In this document: positions 45,999 to 55,662 of the stretch, in pieces
Position numbering within the stretch: position 1 is the stretch's first letter
How the letters are laid out: each line of letters begins with the position of its first letter
Origin: an uncultured Cohaesibacter sp.
GTDB taxonomy: Bacteria > Pseudomonadota > Alphaproteobacteria > Rhizobiales > Cohaesibacteraceae
Assembly (NCBI RefSeq): GCF_963677725.1
Contig: NZ_OY782507.1
Coordinates: 1,736,001 to 1,800,000 of the forward strand
DNA length: 64,000 nt
Reading direction: 5' to 3'
The notes under the pieces: generated by a model
Database searches by the model: none
Told to the model about the DNA's origin: nothing
Seen by the model: only the letters and a program-made list of their open reading frames with translations
Made by a program: the position numbers and the translations under genes

Positions 45999-46886
45999 TT
46001 AAACATCCGGGCTGGGGCGTAATGCGCGGTTGGCTTCCGGCTCGGCATTGGTGTTGCGATAGGCGTGGGCCGGATAGACACCAAGAATCTTGAGTTCTGC
46101 AGAGAAGAAGCGCAGCTCTTCGAGGGCCAGTTCCACACTGTGCTCATCTGGATGCCCTTCAATGTCGGCATAGAACTGGGTGGCGAAGAATTGACCGCCG
46201 GTCTGATAGCTCTCAAGTTTGGTCATGTTGACGCCGTTGGTCGCAAAGCCGCCCATGGCTTTGTAAAGCGCGGCTGGCACGTTGCGCACCCGGAAGAAGA
46301 AGGTGGTGACCACGGGACCATTGCCCACGTCAGCCTTGATTGGATATTTCGACAAGATGATGAAGCGGGTGGTATTGTGGCTTTCGTCCTCAATATCCGA
46401 TTTGAGAATATCAAGATCATAGATGTCGGCGGCCAGATCGGACGCAATGGCGGTTTGGGTCGGATCCTTGCGCTCGGCAATCTGGCGGGCTGAGCCTGCC
46501 GTATCGGCGCCGATCACCGCACGCACACCCATCTGGCGAATCACCTTGCGACACTGGCCAATCGCCATCACATGGCTCTGAATGGTTTTCACCTCGTCGA
46601 GGGAAGCACCGCGCACACCCAGAAGCTGGTGATGAATCGGCAGGAAATATTCGCCAATGATGTGCAGGTCCGAGGTTGGCATCAGATGATGAATGTCCGC
46701 AACGCGACCGGCGACGGAATTTTCCACCGGAATCATGGCCAGATCGGCTTCGTCATTCTGAACGGCATTAAAGCAATCTTCAAAAGTCGCCATCGGAACA
46801 GCTTCAAAGTCTGGATAGACATTGTTGCAGGCAATATGGGAATTGGCTCCGGGCTCTCCCTGAAAGACGACTTTCTTGATGGTCAT
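45999..46886 (-). CDS. pheA: Prephenate dehydratase
   Basis: This 295-residue enzyme makes phenylpyruvate in phenylalanine synthesis. It has the catalytic domain (VVFQGEPGANSHIA, ENSVAGRV) with the active-site block ESHNTTRFIIL and a C-terminal ACT domain (GVNMTKLESYQTG) for phenylalanine feedback. There is no chorismate mutase domain, usual for alphaproteobacteria. GCCAAGGAGCCAAC precedes the ATG. Confidence 0.94.
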   Translation of the reverse strand: MTIKKVVFQGEPGANSHIACNNVYPDFEAVPMATFEDCFNAVQNDEADLAMIPVENSVAGRVADIHHLMPTSDLHIIGEYFLPIHHQLLGVRGASLDEVKTIQSHVMAIGQCRKVIRQMGVRAVIGADTAGSARQIAERKDPTQTAIASDLAADIYDLDILKSDIEDESHNTTRFIILSKYPIKADVGNGPVVTTFFFRVRNVPAALYKAMGGFATNGVNMTKLESYQTGGQFFATQFYADIEGHPDEHSVELALEELRFFSAELKILGVYPAHAYRNTNAEPEANRALRPSPDV

Positions 46887-46935
46887 GTTGGCTCCTTGGC
46901 GGGCGGCCTGTGGCTTGCCACGCCTGTATCGAGAT

Positions 46936-46966
46936 GAAAAACCCGGCTGCAGCAGGACAGCCGGGG
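46936..46966 (-). terminator. Terminator after kdsB
   Basis: On the minus strand CCCGGCTG and CAGCCGGG form an eight-base-pair stem with an eight-base loop, followed by TTTTTC. It separates kdsB from pheA. Confidence 0.82.
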
Positions 46967-47043
46967 TCAGGTATCTGTCATGTGTGTCATCGCTGTCTTT
47001 CAGCCTGATCCTGAGAATGATAGGAAGGCCGGGTCCATCTTAA

Positions 47044-47799
47044 TCAGGACTGAAAGGCAAGGATTGCTTTAGCTTTCTCAAGATCGGCAGGCGTGTCAAC
47101 CCCAAGCGGCACGTCGTCAATGATCGATACATCGATCCGCATGCCCGCTTCAAGCGCCCGCAATTGTTCTAGTTTTTCACGCGCTTCGAGCGGCGAGACA
47201 TTCAGGCTGACAAACCGTTCCAACGCTTTGCGGCGATAACAATAAAGACCAATATGGTGATAGAGCGGGCCATCGCCAAAGGGGGCCGTCGCACGGGTAA
47301 AATAGAGCGCTCGGAGCCTGTTTGGGGAGATGGGCGAGCCAACCACCTTGACCACATTGGGGTTGGTCTTCTCAGCCTCTTCGCGGATGGGAACGGCGAG
47401 CGTGGTGATGTCGACGGCCGGATCTTCCATCGGCTCGATGCAGGAACGGATCAAGGCAGGATTGATGGTTGGCTGGTCGCCCTGCACATTGATCACATAG
47501 TCGATGCGCTTGTTGGGATCGATATGCTCAAGGGCTTCGAAAATGCGGTCCGACCCTGAAGGATGGTCAGGATTGGTGACAACGGCGTCGCCACCTGCAT
47601 CGCGGATGACCTGAGCGATCTGGTGACAATCTGCCGCAACCAAAACCTGTCCGATATTGGCCTGCATGGCGCGTCGCCAGACATGAACAATCATCGACTC
47701 CCCTGCAATATCGAGCATCGGCTTGTTCGGCAAACGAACCGAAGCCATGCGCGCGGGAATAAGAATGACCGATTTTCCTGGATCAATTGCAGTCGACAT
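47044..47799 (-). CDS. kdsB: 3-deoxy-manno-octulosonate cytidylyltransferase (CMP-KDO synthetase)
   Basis: This enzyme activates KDO with CTP for lipopolysaccharide. ATG 47799 ([20 protein letters not shown]) follows TTGGAGG and gives 251 residues. Motifs are [27 protein letters not shown] and [19 protein letters not shown] in blocks. It implies a Gram-negative outer membrane with LPS. It is divergent from cycM, a common pairing in Hyphomicrobiales. Confidence 0.95.
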   Translation of the reverse strand: MSTAIDPGKSVILIPARMASVRLPNKPMLDIAGESMIVHVWRRAMQANIGQVLVAADCHQIAQVIRDAGGDAVVTNPDHPSGSDRIFEALEHIDPNKRIDYVINVQGDQPTINPALIRSCIEPMEDPAVDITTLAVPIREEAEKTNPNVVKVVGSPISPNRLRALYFTRATAPFGDGPLYHHIGLYCYRRKALERFVSLNVSPLEAREKLEQLRALEAGMRIDVSIIDDVPLGVDTPADLEKAKAILAFQS

Positions 47800-48011
47800 C
47801 AAAAAAATCCTCCAATATTGTTGAAAACGAAGCAATCTGTTGCGAAAGTCGATCCATCTTATCCGGTATTCCTATGGACATTTATTAGTAAAAGCTAGTA
47901 GTTTCCGCTTCAAACAGCCATTGCATCACCCGTGAATGCGAGCAGAACACGACATGGGCGCGTGATGTTGCTAGGATACCGTCCGTCACAAAGACCCCGG
48001 AGCAAGGACCA

Positions 48012-48536
48012 ATGAACTTTTTCGAACTGAACAAAGCCTTTGGCGCGCTGTTGGCCGCGCTGATCTTCATCATGGTGACAGGCATGGTCACGGGCTACAT
48101 TTTCCATAACGAGACCCCCGAAACCCCTGGTTACGTGATCGAGGTCGCGGACGCTTCGGAGGCTGGACCCACGCAGAAGGAACCAGTGGAAGAAGTTGAC
48201 TTCGCCACCCTGCTTGCGTCTGCCGATGTTGCCAAAGGTGAGAAAGTCACCAAGAAATGCCAGTCCTGCCATTCATTCGAAGCAGGTGGCGGCAACAAAA
48301 CCGGTCCGAACCTGCATGACGTATTTGGCCGTGCCATCGCCAGCGTCGGCGACTTTAGCTATTCTGATGCAATGAAAGAATTCTCTGATGGCAAGACCTG
48401 GGATGCTGAAACGCTGAACACATTCCTGACCAAGCCAAGGGATCTGGTGGGCAAGACCTCAATGGCATTTGCCGGACTGAAAAAAGACAGTGACCGCGCG
48501 AATCTGATTGCCTATCTGCAAAGCCTGCAGAACTGA
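48012..48536 (+). CDS. cycM: Membrane-anchored cytochrome c (CycM type)
   Basis: This 174-residue protein has one N-terminal membrane helix (about 10-31), a spacer, and a class I cytochrome c domain in the periplasm with haem site KCQSCH (Cys83, Cys86, His87) and axial Met151 in GKTSMAFAG. In rhizobia CycM passes electrons from the bc1 complex to the terminal oxidase. The arrangement beside kdsB and pheA matches that family's usual setting. Confidence 0.93.
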   Translation: MNFFELNKAFGALLAALIFIMVTGMVTGYIFHNETPETPGYVIEVADASEAGPTQKEPVEEVDFATLLASADVAKGEKVTKKCQSCHSFEAGGGNKTGPNLHDVFGRAIASVGDFSYSDAMKEFSDGKTWDAETLNTFLTKPRDLVGKTSMAFAGLKKDSDRANLIAYLQSLQN

Positions 48537-48573
48537 TCAACCCCTTCGGGCGAGAACAGACAATTATGGTTAC

Positions 48574-48603
48574 AAGGCCGGGGATTTTCCCCGGCTTTTT
48601 TGT
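48574..48603 (+). terminator. Rho-independent terminator after cycM
   Basis: AAGCCGGGG-type pairing, seen as GGCCGGGGA and TCCCCGGC around a TTT loop, is followed by six T bases. It separates cycM from pncA. Confidence 0.9.
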
Positions 48604-48702
48604 GCCCGCATGAGGGCGACAATGCACTGGAATATTCCATCAGGACCGAATAGTCTTGGCACGGTGGTAGAGAACCCATACGCAAGAAGAGAGGCAAGCC
48701 CC

Positions 48703-49314
48703 ATGAAAAGCGCGTCCCATCAGGCTCTTATCATTATTGATGTGCAGAATGATTTCTGCCCGGGTGGCGCACTGGCCGTGCCGGACGGAGATGCCATCCT
48801 TGCCCGGATCAACCATCTCCAGCAGGATTTCGATCAGATCGTGTTAACGCAGGACTGGCATCCAGCGGGACATAAATCCTTTGCTTCGAGCCATCAGGGC
48901 AAGGCCCCTTACGATCAGGTCACCATGCCTTATGGGGATCAGATCCTCTGGCCTGACCATTGTGTTCAGGGCACCGAGGGGGCGGCCTTTCACCGCGATC
49001 TTGATACGGATCGGGCCTCCCTGATTTTGCGAAAAGGAACCAATCCGGCGATCGACAGTTATTCGGCCTTTTTTGAAAATGATCATCACACGCCCACAGG
49101 GCTTGAGGGCTATTTGCGTGAATGCGGGGTGGCTAGCCTCAAAATGGTGGGGCTGGCCACCGATTTTTGTGTGCGCTATTCGGCTGTGGACGCGGCCAAA
49201 CTGGGCTTTGATGTATCGGTGGATCTTCCCGCCTGCCGGGCCATCGACATGGAAGGCTCGCTTGCTTCCGCTTTGCAGGATATGCGCGACCACGGGGTCC
49301 AGATCCTCGACTGA
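48703..49314 (+). CDS. pncA: Nicotinamidase
   Basis: This 203-residue cysteine hydrolase turns nicotinamide into nicotinate. Catalytic residues are Asp in IIDVQNDFCPGGA, the lysine in LRKGTNP, and Cys156 in GLATDFCV. Metal-binding WHPAGHKSF and LWPDHCVQGT are present. ATG 48703 was chosen because the family begins at this point. It is followed by pncB, the next step in NAD salvage. Confidence 0.95.
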   Translation: MKSASHQALIIIDVQNDFCPGGALAVPDGDAILARINHLQQDFDQIVLTQDWHPAGHKSFASSHQGKAPYDQVTMPYGDQILWPDHCVQGTEGAAFHRDLDTDRASLILRKGTNPAIDSYSAFFENDHHTPTGLEGYLRECGVASLKMVGLATDFCVRYSAVDAAKLGFDVSVDLPACRAIDMEGSLASALQDMRDHGVQILD

Positions 49315-49450
49315 TGATCGCTGTCCCGTTTGTTGGATTTCAGTTTGGCTGCGACCTGATCCTTGGACGCAGCCTTTGAAAATAGGACTTGCAACCATCG
49401 TCAGGCTGGGCCAGCCTGTCGTGCAATTTGAATTCGGGTAAGGAGACTCC

Positions 49451-50746
49451 ATGCCTACGGATCTCGCCGCGCGCGTCTATAGCCATCGCTGGAAAATCGA
49501 CCCCATCGTTCGGTCCCTGATCGATACCGATTTTTACAAGCTGTTGATGGCCCAGTCGGTCTTTCACAACAGACCCAATGTGCATGTCACATTCAGCCTG
49601 ATCAACCGGTCAAAAGACGTGCCGTTGGCCAAGCTGATTGATGAAGGGGAATTGCGCGCCCAGCTTGACTATATCCGCACCTTGCGCCTATCGCGCGGCG
49701 AAAGCACCTGGCTGCGCGGCAACATGTTCTATGGCAAGCGCTCGATGTTCCAGCCCGACTTTATGGAATGGTTCGAGAATCTGACCCTGCCTCCCTATCA
49801 TCTGGAGCGGGTGGGTGATCAATATGAATTGAGCTTCGAAGGGGACTGGCCTGCGGTGATGCTGTGGGAGATCCCTGCCCTCTCGGTCCTGATGGAGCTA
49901 CGCTCTCGCGCCATCCTGCACCAGATGGAACAGTTCGAGCTGCAAGTGCTTTATGCCCGGGCGATGACCAAGCTTTGGGAAAAGGTTGAGCAGTTGCGGG
50001 CCATTGGCGACGTCAAGATCGCTGATTTTGGCACCCGCAGGCGGCATTCCTTCTTGTGGCAGGATTGGTGTGTGCAGGCCATGCATGAGGGATTGGGCGA
50101 GAATTTCGTTGGCACCTCCAACTGCCAGATTGCCATGCGGCGCGAATTGGAAGCCATCGGCACCAATGCCCATGAACTGCCTATGGTCTATTCGGCGCTG
50201 GCCGAAAGTGACGAAGAACTGGCCAATGCTCCCTATCAGGTGCTTGAAGACTGGCAGGCGGAGCATGTTGGCAATTTGCGGATCATTCTGCCCGACACCT
50301 ACGGCACCAAGGGCTTTCTGGAGCGGGCGCCGAATTGGCTGACTGGCTGGACCGGTATTCGCATTGACAGTGGCAATCCGGCGGAGGCGGCAGAAACCGC
50401 TCTGCAATGGTGGAAAGATCGCGGCGAGGATCCTTCCAGAAAGCGGATCATTTTCTCCGACGGGCTGGATGTGGAAATGATTGCCGAGCTCTACCGGCAG
50501 TTCAACCACCGGGCGCGCATTTCCTTTGGCTGGGGCACTCTGCTGACCAATGACTTCCGCAATCTGGTGGAAGGCGACGGACTGGCTCCCTTCTCACTGG
50601 TGTGCAAGGCCGTCTCTGCCAATGGCAACCCGACCGTCAAACTGTCGGACAATCCGAACAAGGCCATGGGACCGGCGAGCGAAATCGAGCGCTACAAACG
50701 CGTATTCCAGGTCGGAGAGCAGACCGCGCAAGACGTCATTGTGTGA
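49451..50746 (+). CDS. pncB: Nicotinate phosphoribosyltransferase
   Basis: This 431-residue enzyme makes nicotinate mononucleotide from nicotinate and PRPP. Blocks are IDTDFYKLLMAQSVFHN near the N-terminus, IADFGTRRRHSF with the conserved histidine, GTSNCQIAMR, and GIRIDSGNPAEAAETAL. AAGGAGACTCC precedes the ATG. Together with pncA it recycles nicotinamide to NAD through the Preiss-Handler route. Confidence 0.95.
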   Translation: MPTDLAARVYSHRWKIDPIVRSLIDTDFYKLLMAQSVFHNRPNVHVTFSLINRSKDVPLAKLIDEGELRAQLDYIRTLRLSRGESTWLRGNMFYGKRSMFQPDFMEWFENLTLPPYHLERVGDQYELSFEGDWPAVMLWEIPALSVLMELRSRAILHQMEQFELQVLYARAMTKLWEKVEQLRAIGDVKIADFGTRRRHSFLWQDWCVQAMHEGLGENFVGTSNCQIAMRRELEAIGTNAHELPMVYSALAESDEELANAPYQVLEDWQAEHVGNLRIILPDTYGTKGFLERAPNWLTGWTGIRIDSGNPAEAAETALQWWKDRGEDPSRKRIIFSDGLDVEMIAELYRQFNHRARISFGWGTLLTNDFRNLVEGDGLAPFSLVCKAVSANGNPTVKLSDNPNKAMGPASEIERYKRVFQVGEQTAQDVIV

Positions 50747-50762
50747 CAGGAAAGACAAGAGC

Positions 50763-51251
50763 ATGACCGAGCCAAGCCAGCAACTTCCCAAGAAAAGCTC
50801 CAAGGATCGGGTGCGCGCGGCTGGTGAAGCGCTCGGTCTGGCGATTGATATCGTCACCATGCCCGCCTCCACCCGCACAGCAGAAGAGGCGGCCAAGGCC
50901 TGCGGCTGCGCGGTGGGCCAGATCGTCAAGAGCCTGATCTTCCAGCGTCATGACAATGGCCATCTGACGCTATTGCTGATAGCCGGGGACAATCGGGCCG
51001 ATATGGATCTGGCCACCCGAGTGAGTGGCACCAGCCTTGATCGGGCGGATCCGAAAAAGGTGCGCTCGGAAACCGGATTTGCGATTGGAGGCGTCGCTCC
51101 GATCGGCCATTTGTGCGAAATGGAAGTCTATATGGATCCGGCCCTTTTAGACCATGAAACCGTATGGGCCGCAGCCGGAGCGCCAAATTCGGTGTTTGAA
51201 GTCGCCCCCAGAGCCTTGCAGGCGGCCACCAAGGCAATATTGCTCGCCTAG
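50763..51251 (+). CDS. YbaK/EbsC family protein (aminoacyl-tRNA editing domain)
   Basis: This 162-residue protein is a single YbaK/ProX-like domain: TRTAEEAAKACGCAVGQIVK in blocks, SLIFQRHDNGHLTLLLIAGD, RSETGFAIGGVAPIGH and VWAAAGAPNSVFEV. Relatives deacylate mischarged tRNA(Pro) or tRNA(Cys). It begins 16 bases after pncB, probably in one transcript, although a functional link to NAD is not apparent. Confidence 0.88.
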   Translation: MTEPSQQLPKKSSKDRVRAAGEALGLAIDIVTMPASTRTAEEAAKACGCAVGQIVKSLIFQRHDNGHLTLLLIAGDNRADMDLATRVSGTSLDRADPKKVRSETGFAIGGVAPIGHLCEMEVYMDPALLDHETVWAAAGAPNSVFEVAPRALQAATKAILLA

Positions 51252-51412
51252 GGTCTGTTTTCGCGACAATCGGACTTGTTTTGAGGGGCCTGTAGGCCGC
51301 TCCATTGTGCCTATGATTTTGCAAGCCTTACGAAAATTTCATCGAAACTTGACACCAAGCGCCACAATAGCGTCCGATTGCATCACAAAAGTGATTTGAA
51401 AATCGGGTTTTA

Positions 51413-51470
51413 CGCCTACATTCAGTCTTGCGCCTGCATTTTCGCCTACTCGACCGATTGCGCCTTTGCT
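51413..51470 (+). repeat. Repeated CGCCT units upstream of the peptide transporter genes
   Basis: CGCCT occurs at 51413, 51431, 51443 and 51461, spaced 18, 12 and 18 bases. This amounts to two imperfect 30-base units beginning CGCCTAC and each containing TTGCGCCT. It ends about 65 bases before the first binding-protein gene and could be an operator. No regulator is known. Confidence 0.4.
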
Positions 51471-51535
51471 AAGGTCTGAGGAAGCCTGATGAATTGATGA
51501 CCCATTGACCTCGACGATATGAAGGAGACTGCCTC

Positions 51536-53506
51536 GTGTCACAAACCATGCGCCAACGCTGTTTCAAGCCCTTGCGCGCGTCCCTGATGGGACTGATGCT
51601 GCTGTCTAGTGGCGCATTCAGTGCGATGATGGCCCCGGACCGAGCCGAAGCGGTGGAATTTGAGACCTGGCTGCATGGCACCTCACTGATGGGGGATGTG
51701 AAGTATCCTGCGGGTTTCGAACGCTTTGATTATGTCAATCCTGATGCGCCGAAAGGCGGCTCGGTGAAAATGGCCGTGCAGGGAAGCTATGACAGCTTCA
51801 ATCAGGTCATCTCGAAAGGCGATCCGGCCAGCGGACTTGGCTATCTCTATGACACATTGATGGCGGCGAGCTTTGACGAGGTCTCAACCGAATATGGCCT
51901 TTTGGCCGAGGCGACCTATGTGGGGGCGGACTATGCCTTTGTGAAATTCCGCCTCAGGGAAGAAGCCAAATGGCATGACGGACAGCCCATCACGCCCGAG
52001 GATGTGGTCTGGTCTTTCGAACAGCAAACCAAACTCAACCCGCAGGTCGGCTTTTATTATTCCCATGTCACCAAGGCGGAGGTGACCGGCGAGCGTGAGG
52101 TCACCTTCACCTTTGATCAGACCGGGAACCGGGAATTGCCCAATATTGTCGGTCAATTACTGATCATGCCGAAACATTGGTGGACTGGCACGGATGCGAA
52201 TGGCAACCCGCGCGACATTAGCAAGGGCACGCTGGAGCCGCCGCTTGGCTCAGGGCCTTACAAGATCGGTGATTTTTCGGCCGGCAAATATGTCACTTTC
52301 GAGCGGGCCGATGATTATTGGGCCAAGGATCTCAACGTCAATGTCGGCCGCTATAATATGGACGAGATACGGATTGAATATTTCCGCGACGACACGGTGA
52401 TGTTCGAGAATTTCAAATCCGGCGGCTATGATTATCGGGTCGAGACCACGGCCCAACGCTGGGCGGTCCAGTATGACTTCCCGGCGGTCAAGGATGGCCG
52501 GGTGATCACCCAACTGTTCCCAGACGCAGCGCGCGGCGTGATGGTCGGCTTCATTCCCAATTTGCGGCGCGAGAAATTCAAGGATATCCGGGTCCGCAAG
52601 GCGCTCAATTATGTCTTCAATTTCGAGGAAATGAACCGCACCCTGTTCTATGATCAATATAGCCGCATTTCGAGCTATTTCTTCGGCACCGAGCTGGCAA
52701 GCAAAGGCACCGCTGAAGGGCGGGTCGCCGAAATGTTGACCGCGTTGGGTGACAAGGTGCCGCCAGCAGCCTTTGAGCCTTATACCAATCCCAAGGTCGA
52801 AAGCCGCGAAGATTTGCGCGACAATCTGAAAAAGGCGCTCGAATTGTTCAAACAAGCCGGGTGGGAACCACGCACCGAAGTGGATGAAGAGAAAAAGCCG
52901 AAAGGATTTTTCCATTCCATCATGGTCACATTGGGTCTGGCGAGCGATCCGACCAAGGTCGTCATGCGCAATGACAAGGGCGAAGCGTTCGAGATCGAGT
53001 ATCTGCTCAACAGCTCCAGTTTCGAGCGGGTTGCCCTGCGTCTGCAAGCCTCTCTGGAACGGGTCGGGATCAAGCTCAACATCCGCATGGTTGACAGTTC
53101 GCAATATATCAACCGTCTGCGCAGCCGCGATTATGACCTGATCTATCAAGGCTGGGCGCAGAGCCTGTCACCGGGTAACGAGCAACGTGAATTTTTCGGG
53201 TCTCGATCTGCGGACCGGGAAGGCTCGCGCAACTTTGCCGGCATCAAGAATGAGGCGGTGGATGCGCTGATCAACAAGATCATCTTTGCAACCGACCGAG
53301 AGGATCTGGTGGCGGCAACCAAGGCGATGGATCGGGTGCTGCTGGCCAATCATTATACGATCCCCGGCTGGACCCTGCCTGCGGACCGGATTGCGCGCTG
53401 GGACAAATTCTCCCATCCTGATCCTTTGCCGATGATGACGGTGGGCTTCCCTGACATCTGGTGGTGGGACAAGGACAAGGCAGCGGCGGTCGAAGCCAAG
53501 AATTGA
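51536..53506 (+). CDS. Extracellular solute-binding protein, YejA-like (first copy, Sec-like signal)
   Basis: This 656-residue SBP_bac_5 family protein starts at GTG 51536, behind AAGGAGACTGCCTC. Residues 1-37 form a Sec-type signal ending near AEA. The mature part begins WLHGTSLMGDVKYPAGFERF in blocks, DYVNPDAPKGGSV, and has the family blocks ATYVGADYAFVKFRLREEAKW and SPGNEQREFFG. It should capture oligopeptides or microcin-C-like peptides for the downstream permease and ATPase genes. A second binding protein follows it. Confidence 0.9.
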   Translation: MSQTMRQRCFKPLRASLMGLMLLSSGAFSAMMAPDRAEAVEFETWLHGTSLMGDVKYPAGFERFDYVNPDAPKGGSVKMAVQGSYDSFNQVISKGDPASGLGYLYDTLMAASFDEVSTEYGLLAEATYVGADYAFVKFRLREEAKWHDGQPITPEDVVWSFEQQTKLNPQVGFYYSHVTKAEVTGEREVTFTFDQTGNRELPNIVGQLLIMPKHWWTGTDANGNPRDISKGTLEPPLGSGPYKIGDFSAGKYVTFERADDYWAKDLNVNVGRYNMDEIRIEYFRDDTVMFENFKSGGYDYRVETTAQRWAVQYDFPAVKDGRVITQLFPDAARGVMVGFIPNLRREKFKDIRVRKALNYVFNFEEMNRTLFYDQYSRISSYFFGTELASKGTAEGRVAEMLTALGDKVPPAAFEPYTNPKVESREDLRDNLKKALELFKQAGWEPRTEVDEEKKPKGFFHSIMVTLGLASDPTKVVMRNDKGEAFEIEYLLNSSSFERVALRLQASLERVGIKLNIRMVDSSQYINRLRSRDYDLIYQGWAQSLSPGNEQREFFGSRSADREGSRNFAGIKNEAVDALINKIIFATDREDLVAATKAMDRVLLANHYTIPGWTLPADRIARWDKFSHPDPLPMMTVGFPDIWWWDKDKAAAVEAKN

Positions 53507-53578
53507 GTCCCGTCATTGGGATGGAAGACAGAGCCAGCCCATCAGTCGGACAGCGAGCCAGCAATGGAGCAAGACGCA

Positions 53579-55462
53579 ATGCCAAAAGACACAGACCCAA
53601 ACCAGCCAGTGAGGGCCTCGCTTACACGGCGCGCCTTGCTCAAAAGCAGTTCTGCGGCCCTGATGAGCGGGCTATTGGGCGGCGTGGCTCTGACCATGCG
53701 GCCTTTGGTGGGGTTTGCCAATGTCGAACGGCACGGCCTGTCGGTCTTCGGTGAGCTGAAATATCCGCCGGATTTTGGCCATTTTGGCTATGTCAATGCG
53801 GATGCCCCAAAGGGCGGGCGTTTCTCCTTCGCGGCGCCTAGCTGGCTCTATAATCAAAATCCACGGACCTTCAACACGCTCAATGGCTTTGTGCTAAAGG
53901 GAGATGCTCCTCCGCGTATCGAATTGCTGTTCGATACGCTGATGGTGCGGGCGTATGATGAGCCGGATGCAGTCTATTGCCATCTGGCCCAATCCGTTGC
54001 GCTTTCAACGGACGGAAACCGGCTCACCTTCCGGCTTCGATCCGAAGCGCGGTTCCATGATGGCTCCAAGGTGACGCCTGCCGACGTAGCCTTTAGCTAT
54101 CTGGCAGTGAAGGACAAAGGGCATCCGAACCTGAAGCTCGCCTTGCGCGCGCTTGAAACCGTCGATATTTCGGACGATGGGGTGACTTTGGTTTTTGATG
54201 GCACCCAATCGCGGCAAGATCCGATCGAGGCTGCCTCGATCGTGCCGATTTTCTCAAAGGCGGATTTTGACGGCAAGGCCTTCGATGCCTCATCACTCAC
54301 CCCGCCTGTTGGCTCCGGTCCCTACAAGGTCGGCCGGGTCAATCCGGGCAGCGTGATCGAATACCACCGTGATCCCGACTATTGGGGCAAGGATCTGCCA
54401 ACCGCTGTCGGGCACCATAATTTCGATATCATCCGCCTCAGTTTCAGCCGCGATTCCACCACCACCTTTGAGAGTTTCAAAAAGGGCGACCTGAATTTCT
54501 GGATGGAATTTTCCTCCAAGCGCTGGGCAACACAATATGACTTTCCGGCAGTCAATGACGGGCGGGTGAAACAGCTCGAACTGCCCGATGATCAGCCGTC
54601 CGCTGCGCAAGGCTGGTTCTTCAACACCCGGCGGGGGAAATTTGCCGATCCGCGGACGCGGGAAGCCATTGCCATCACTTTTGATTTCGAATGGTCGAAT
54701 GAAAAGCTGTTTTTCGGCCTTTATCAACGCACCCAATCCTTCTTTGAACGCACCGCGATGAAAGCCAGTGGTAAGGCGCAAGGCAAGGTGCTGGCCTTAC
54801 TGGAGCCCTATCGGGACCAGTTGGACCCGGCAGTCTTTGATGAGCCCTATTCGCCACCGGTCTCGGATGGGTCTGGGCGGGATCGCAAGCTTTTGGGCCG
54901 ATCAATCAAGCTCCTCAAAGAGGCTGGCTGGACCCAGAGCGAGGATGGCTGGGTCAATCAGGCTGGTGAAAAGCTCGAAATCGAGTTGCTTGGCAACAGT
55001 CCTCTATTTGAACGGATTATCAATCCATGGGCTGAGCGGCTGTCGCTTATTGGCGTCCCGCTTCGTTTCCGGCTTGTGGATCCAGCACAGTTTCAGCGGC
55101 GGATTGATGACTTCGATTTCGATTTGGTCGGGCGGCGCTATTCTCTGTCGGCAACCCTTGGCCCGACGACGCGCTCCATTTGGGGGAGCGCAGCAGCGGA
55201 TACCAATGGCAGCTATAATCTCTCGGGCCTGAAGCTTGCCGCGATGGATGCCATGATCGATGCGGCGCTGGCGGCCGAGAACCGCGAGGATATGGAAGCG
55301 GCAGGTCAGGCTATCGATCGGATCTGGCGTGCCGGTCATTATTGGATTCCGAACTGGAACAAGCCAATACACACGATTGGCCTGTGGGATGGCATAGAGG
55401 CGTCGGACACGGCCGGGCTTTATGAATTTAACCCCGAAAGCTGGTGGTGGATGAAGGCCTGA
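53579..55462 (+). CDS. Extracellular solute-binding protein, YejA-like (second copy, Tat-like signal)
   Basis: This 627-residue relative of the preceding protein shares GDVKYPAGF/GELKYPPDF and YVNxDAPKGG blocks, consistent with tandem duplication and divergence. Its N-terminus has a twin-arginine signal (LTRRALLKSSSAALMSGLLG), unlike the Sec-like signal of the first copy, implying export after folding. ATG 53579 is chosen because GGAGC precedes it. ATG 53564 is also in frame. A 200-base gap with a possible promoter separates it from yejB. Confidence 0.88.
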   Translation: MPKDTDPNQPVRASLTRRALLKSSSAALMSGLLGGVALTMRPLVGFANVERHGLSVFGELKYPPDFGHFGYVNADAPKGGRFSFAAPSWLYNQNPRTFNTLNGFVLKGDAPPRIELLFDTLMVRAYDEPDAVYCHLAQSVALSTDGNRLTFRLRSEARFHDGSKVTPADVAFSYLAVKDKGHPNLKLALRALETVDISDDGVTLVFDGTQSRQDPIEAASIVPIFSKADFDGKAFDASSLTPPVGSGPYKVGRVNPGSVIEYHRDPDYWGKDLPTAVGHHNFDIIRLSFSRDSTTTFESFKKGDLNFWMEFSSKRWATQYDFPAVNDGRVKQLELPDDQPSAAQGWFFNTRRGKFADPRTREAIAITFDFEWSNEKLFFGLYQRTQSFFERTAMKASGKAQGKVLALLEPYRDQLDPAVFDEPYSPPVSDGSGRDRKLLGRSIKLLKEAGWTQSEDGWVNQAGEKLEIELLGNSPLFERIINPWAERLSLIGVPLRFRLVDPAQFQRRIDDFDFDLVGRRYSLSATLGPTTRSIWGSAAADTNGSYNLSGLKLAAMDAMIDAALAAENREDMEAAGQAIDRIWRAGHYWIPNWNKPIHTIGLWDGIEASDTAGLYEFNPESWWWMKA

Positions 55463-55662
55463 CGCCTTACTCCTTGCACATTCTGCGTGCCAGATCGGAT
55501 TAAAGCCAAAAAGATAGAACTTGGTTAACAAAGTGTTATGAGCCTTTGTGCATCACTGAGAACCAAAGAGGCAAGAACCAGGTTCGCGCCAAGGGCATAA
55601 CAATCGAACAGGCACTCCTGTGTGATGGCCAGGCTCTGGACGCGTAGGAAAATGGAGAGGGA

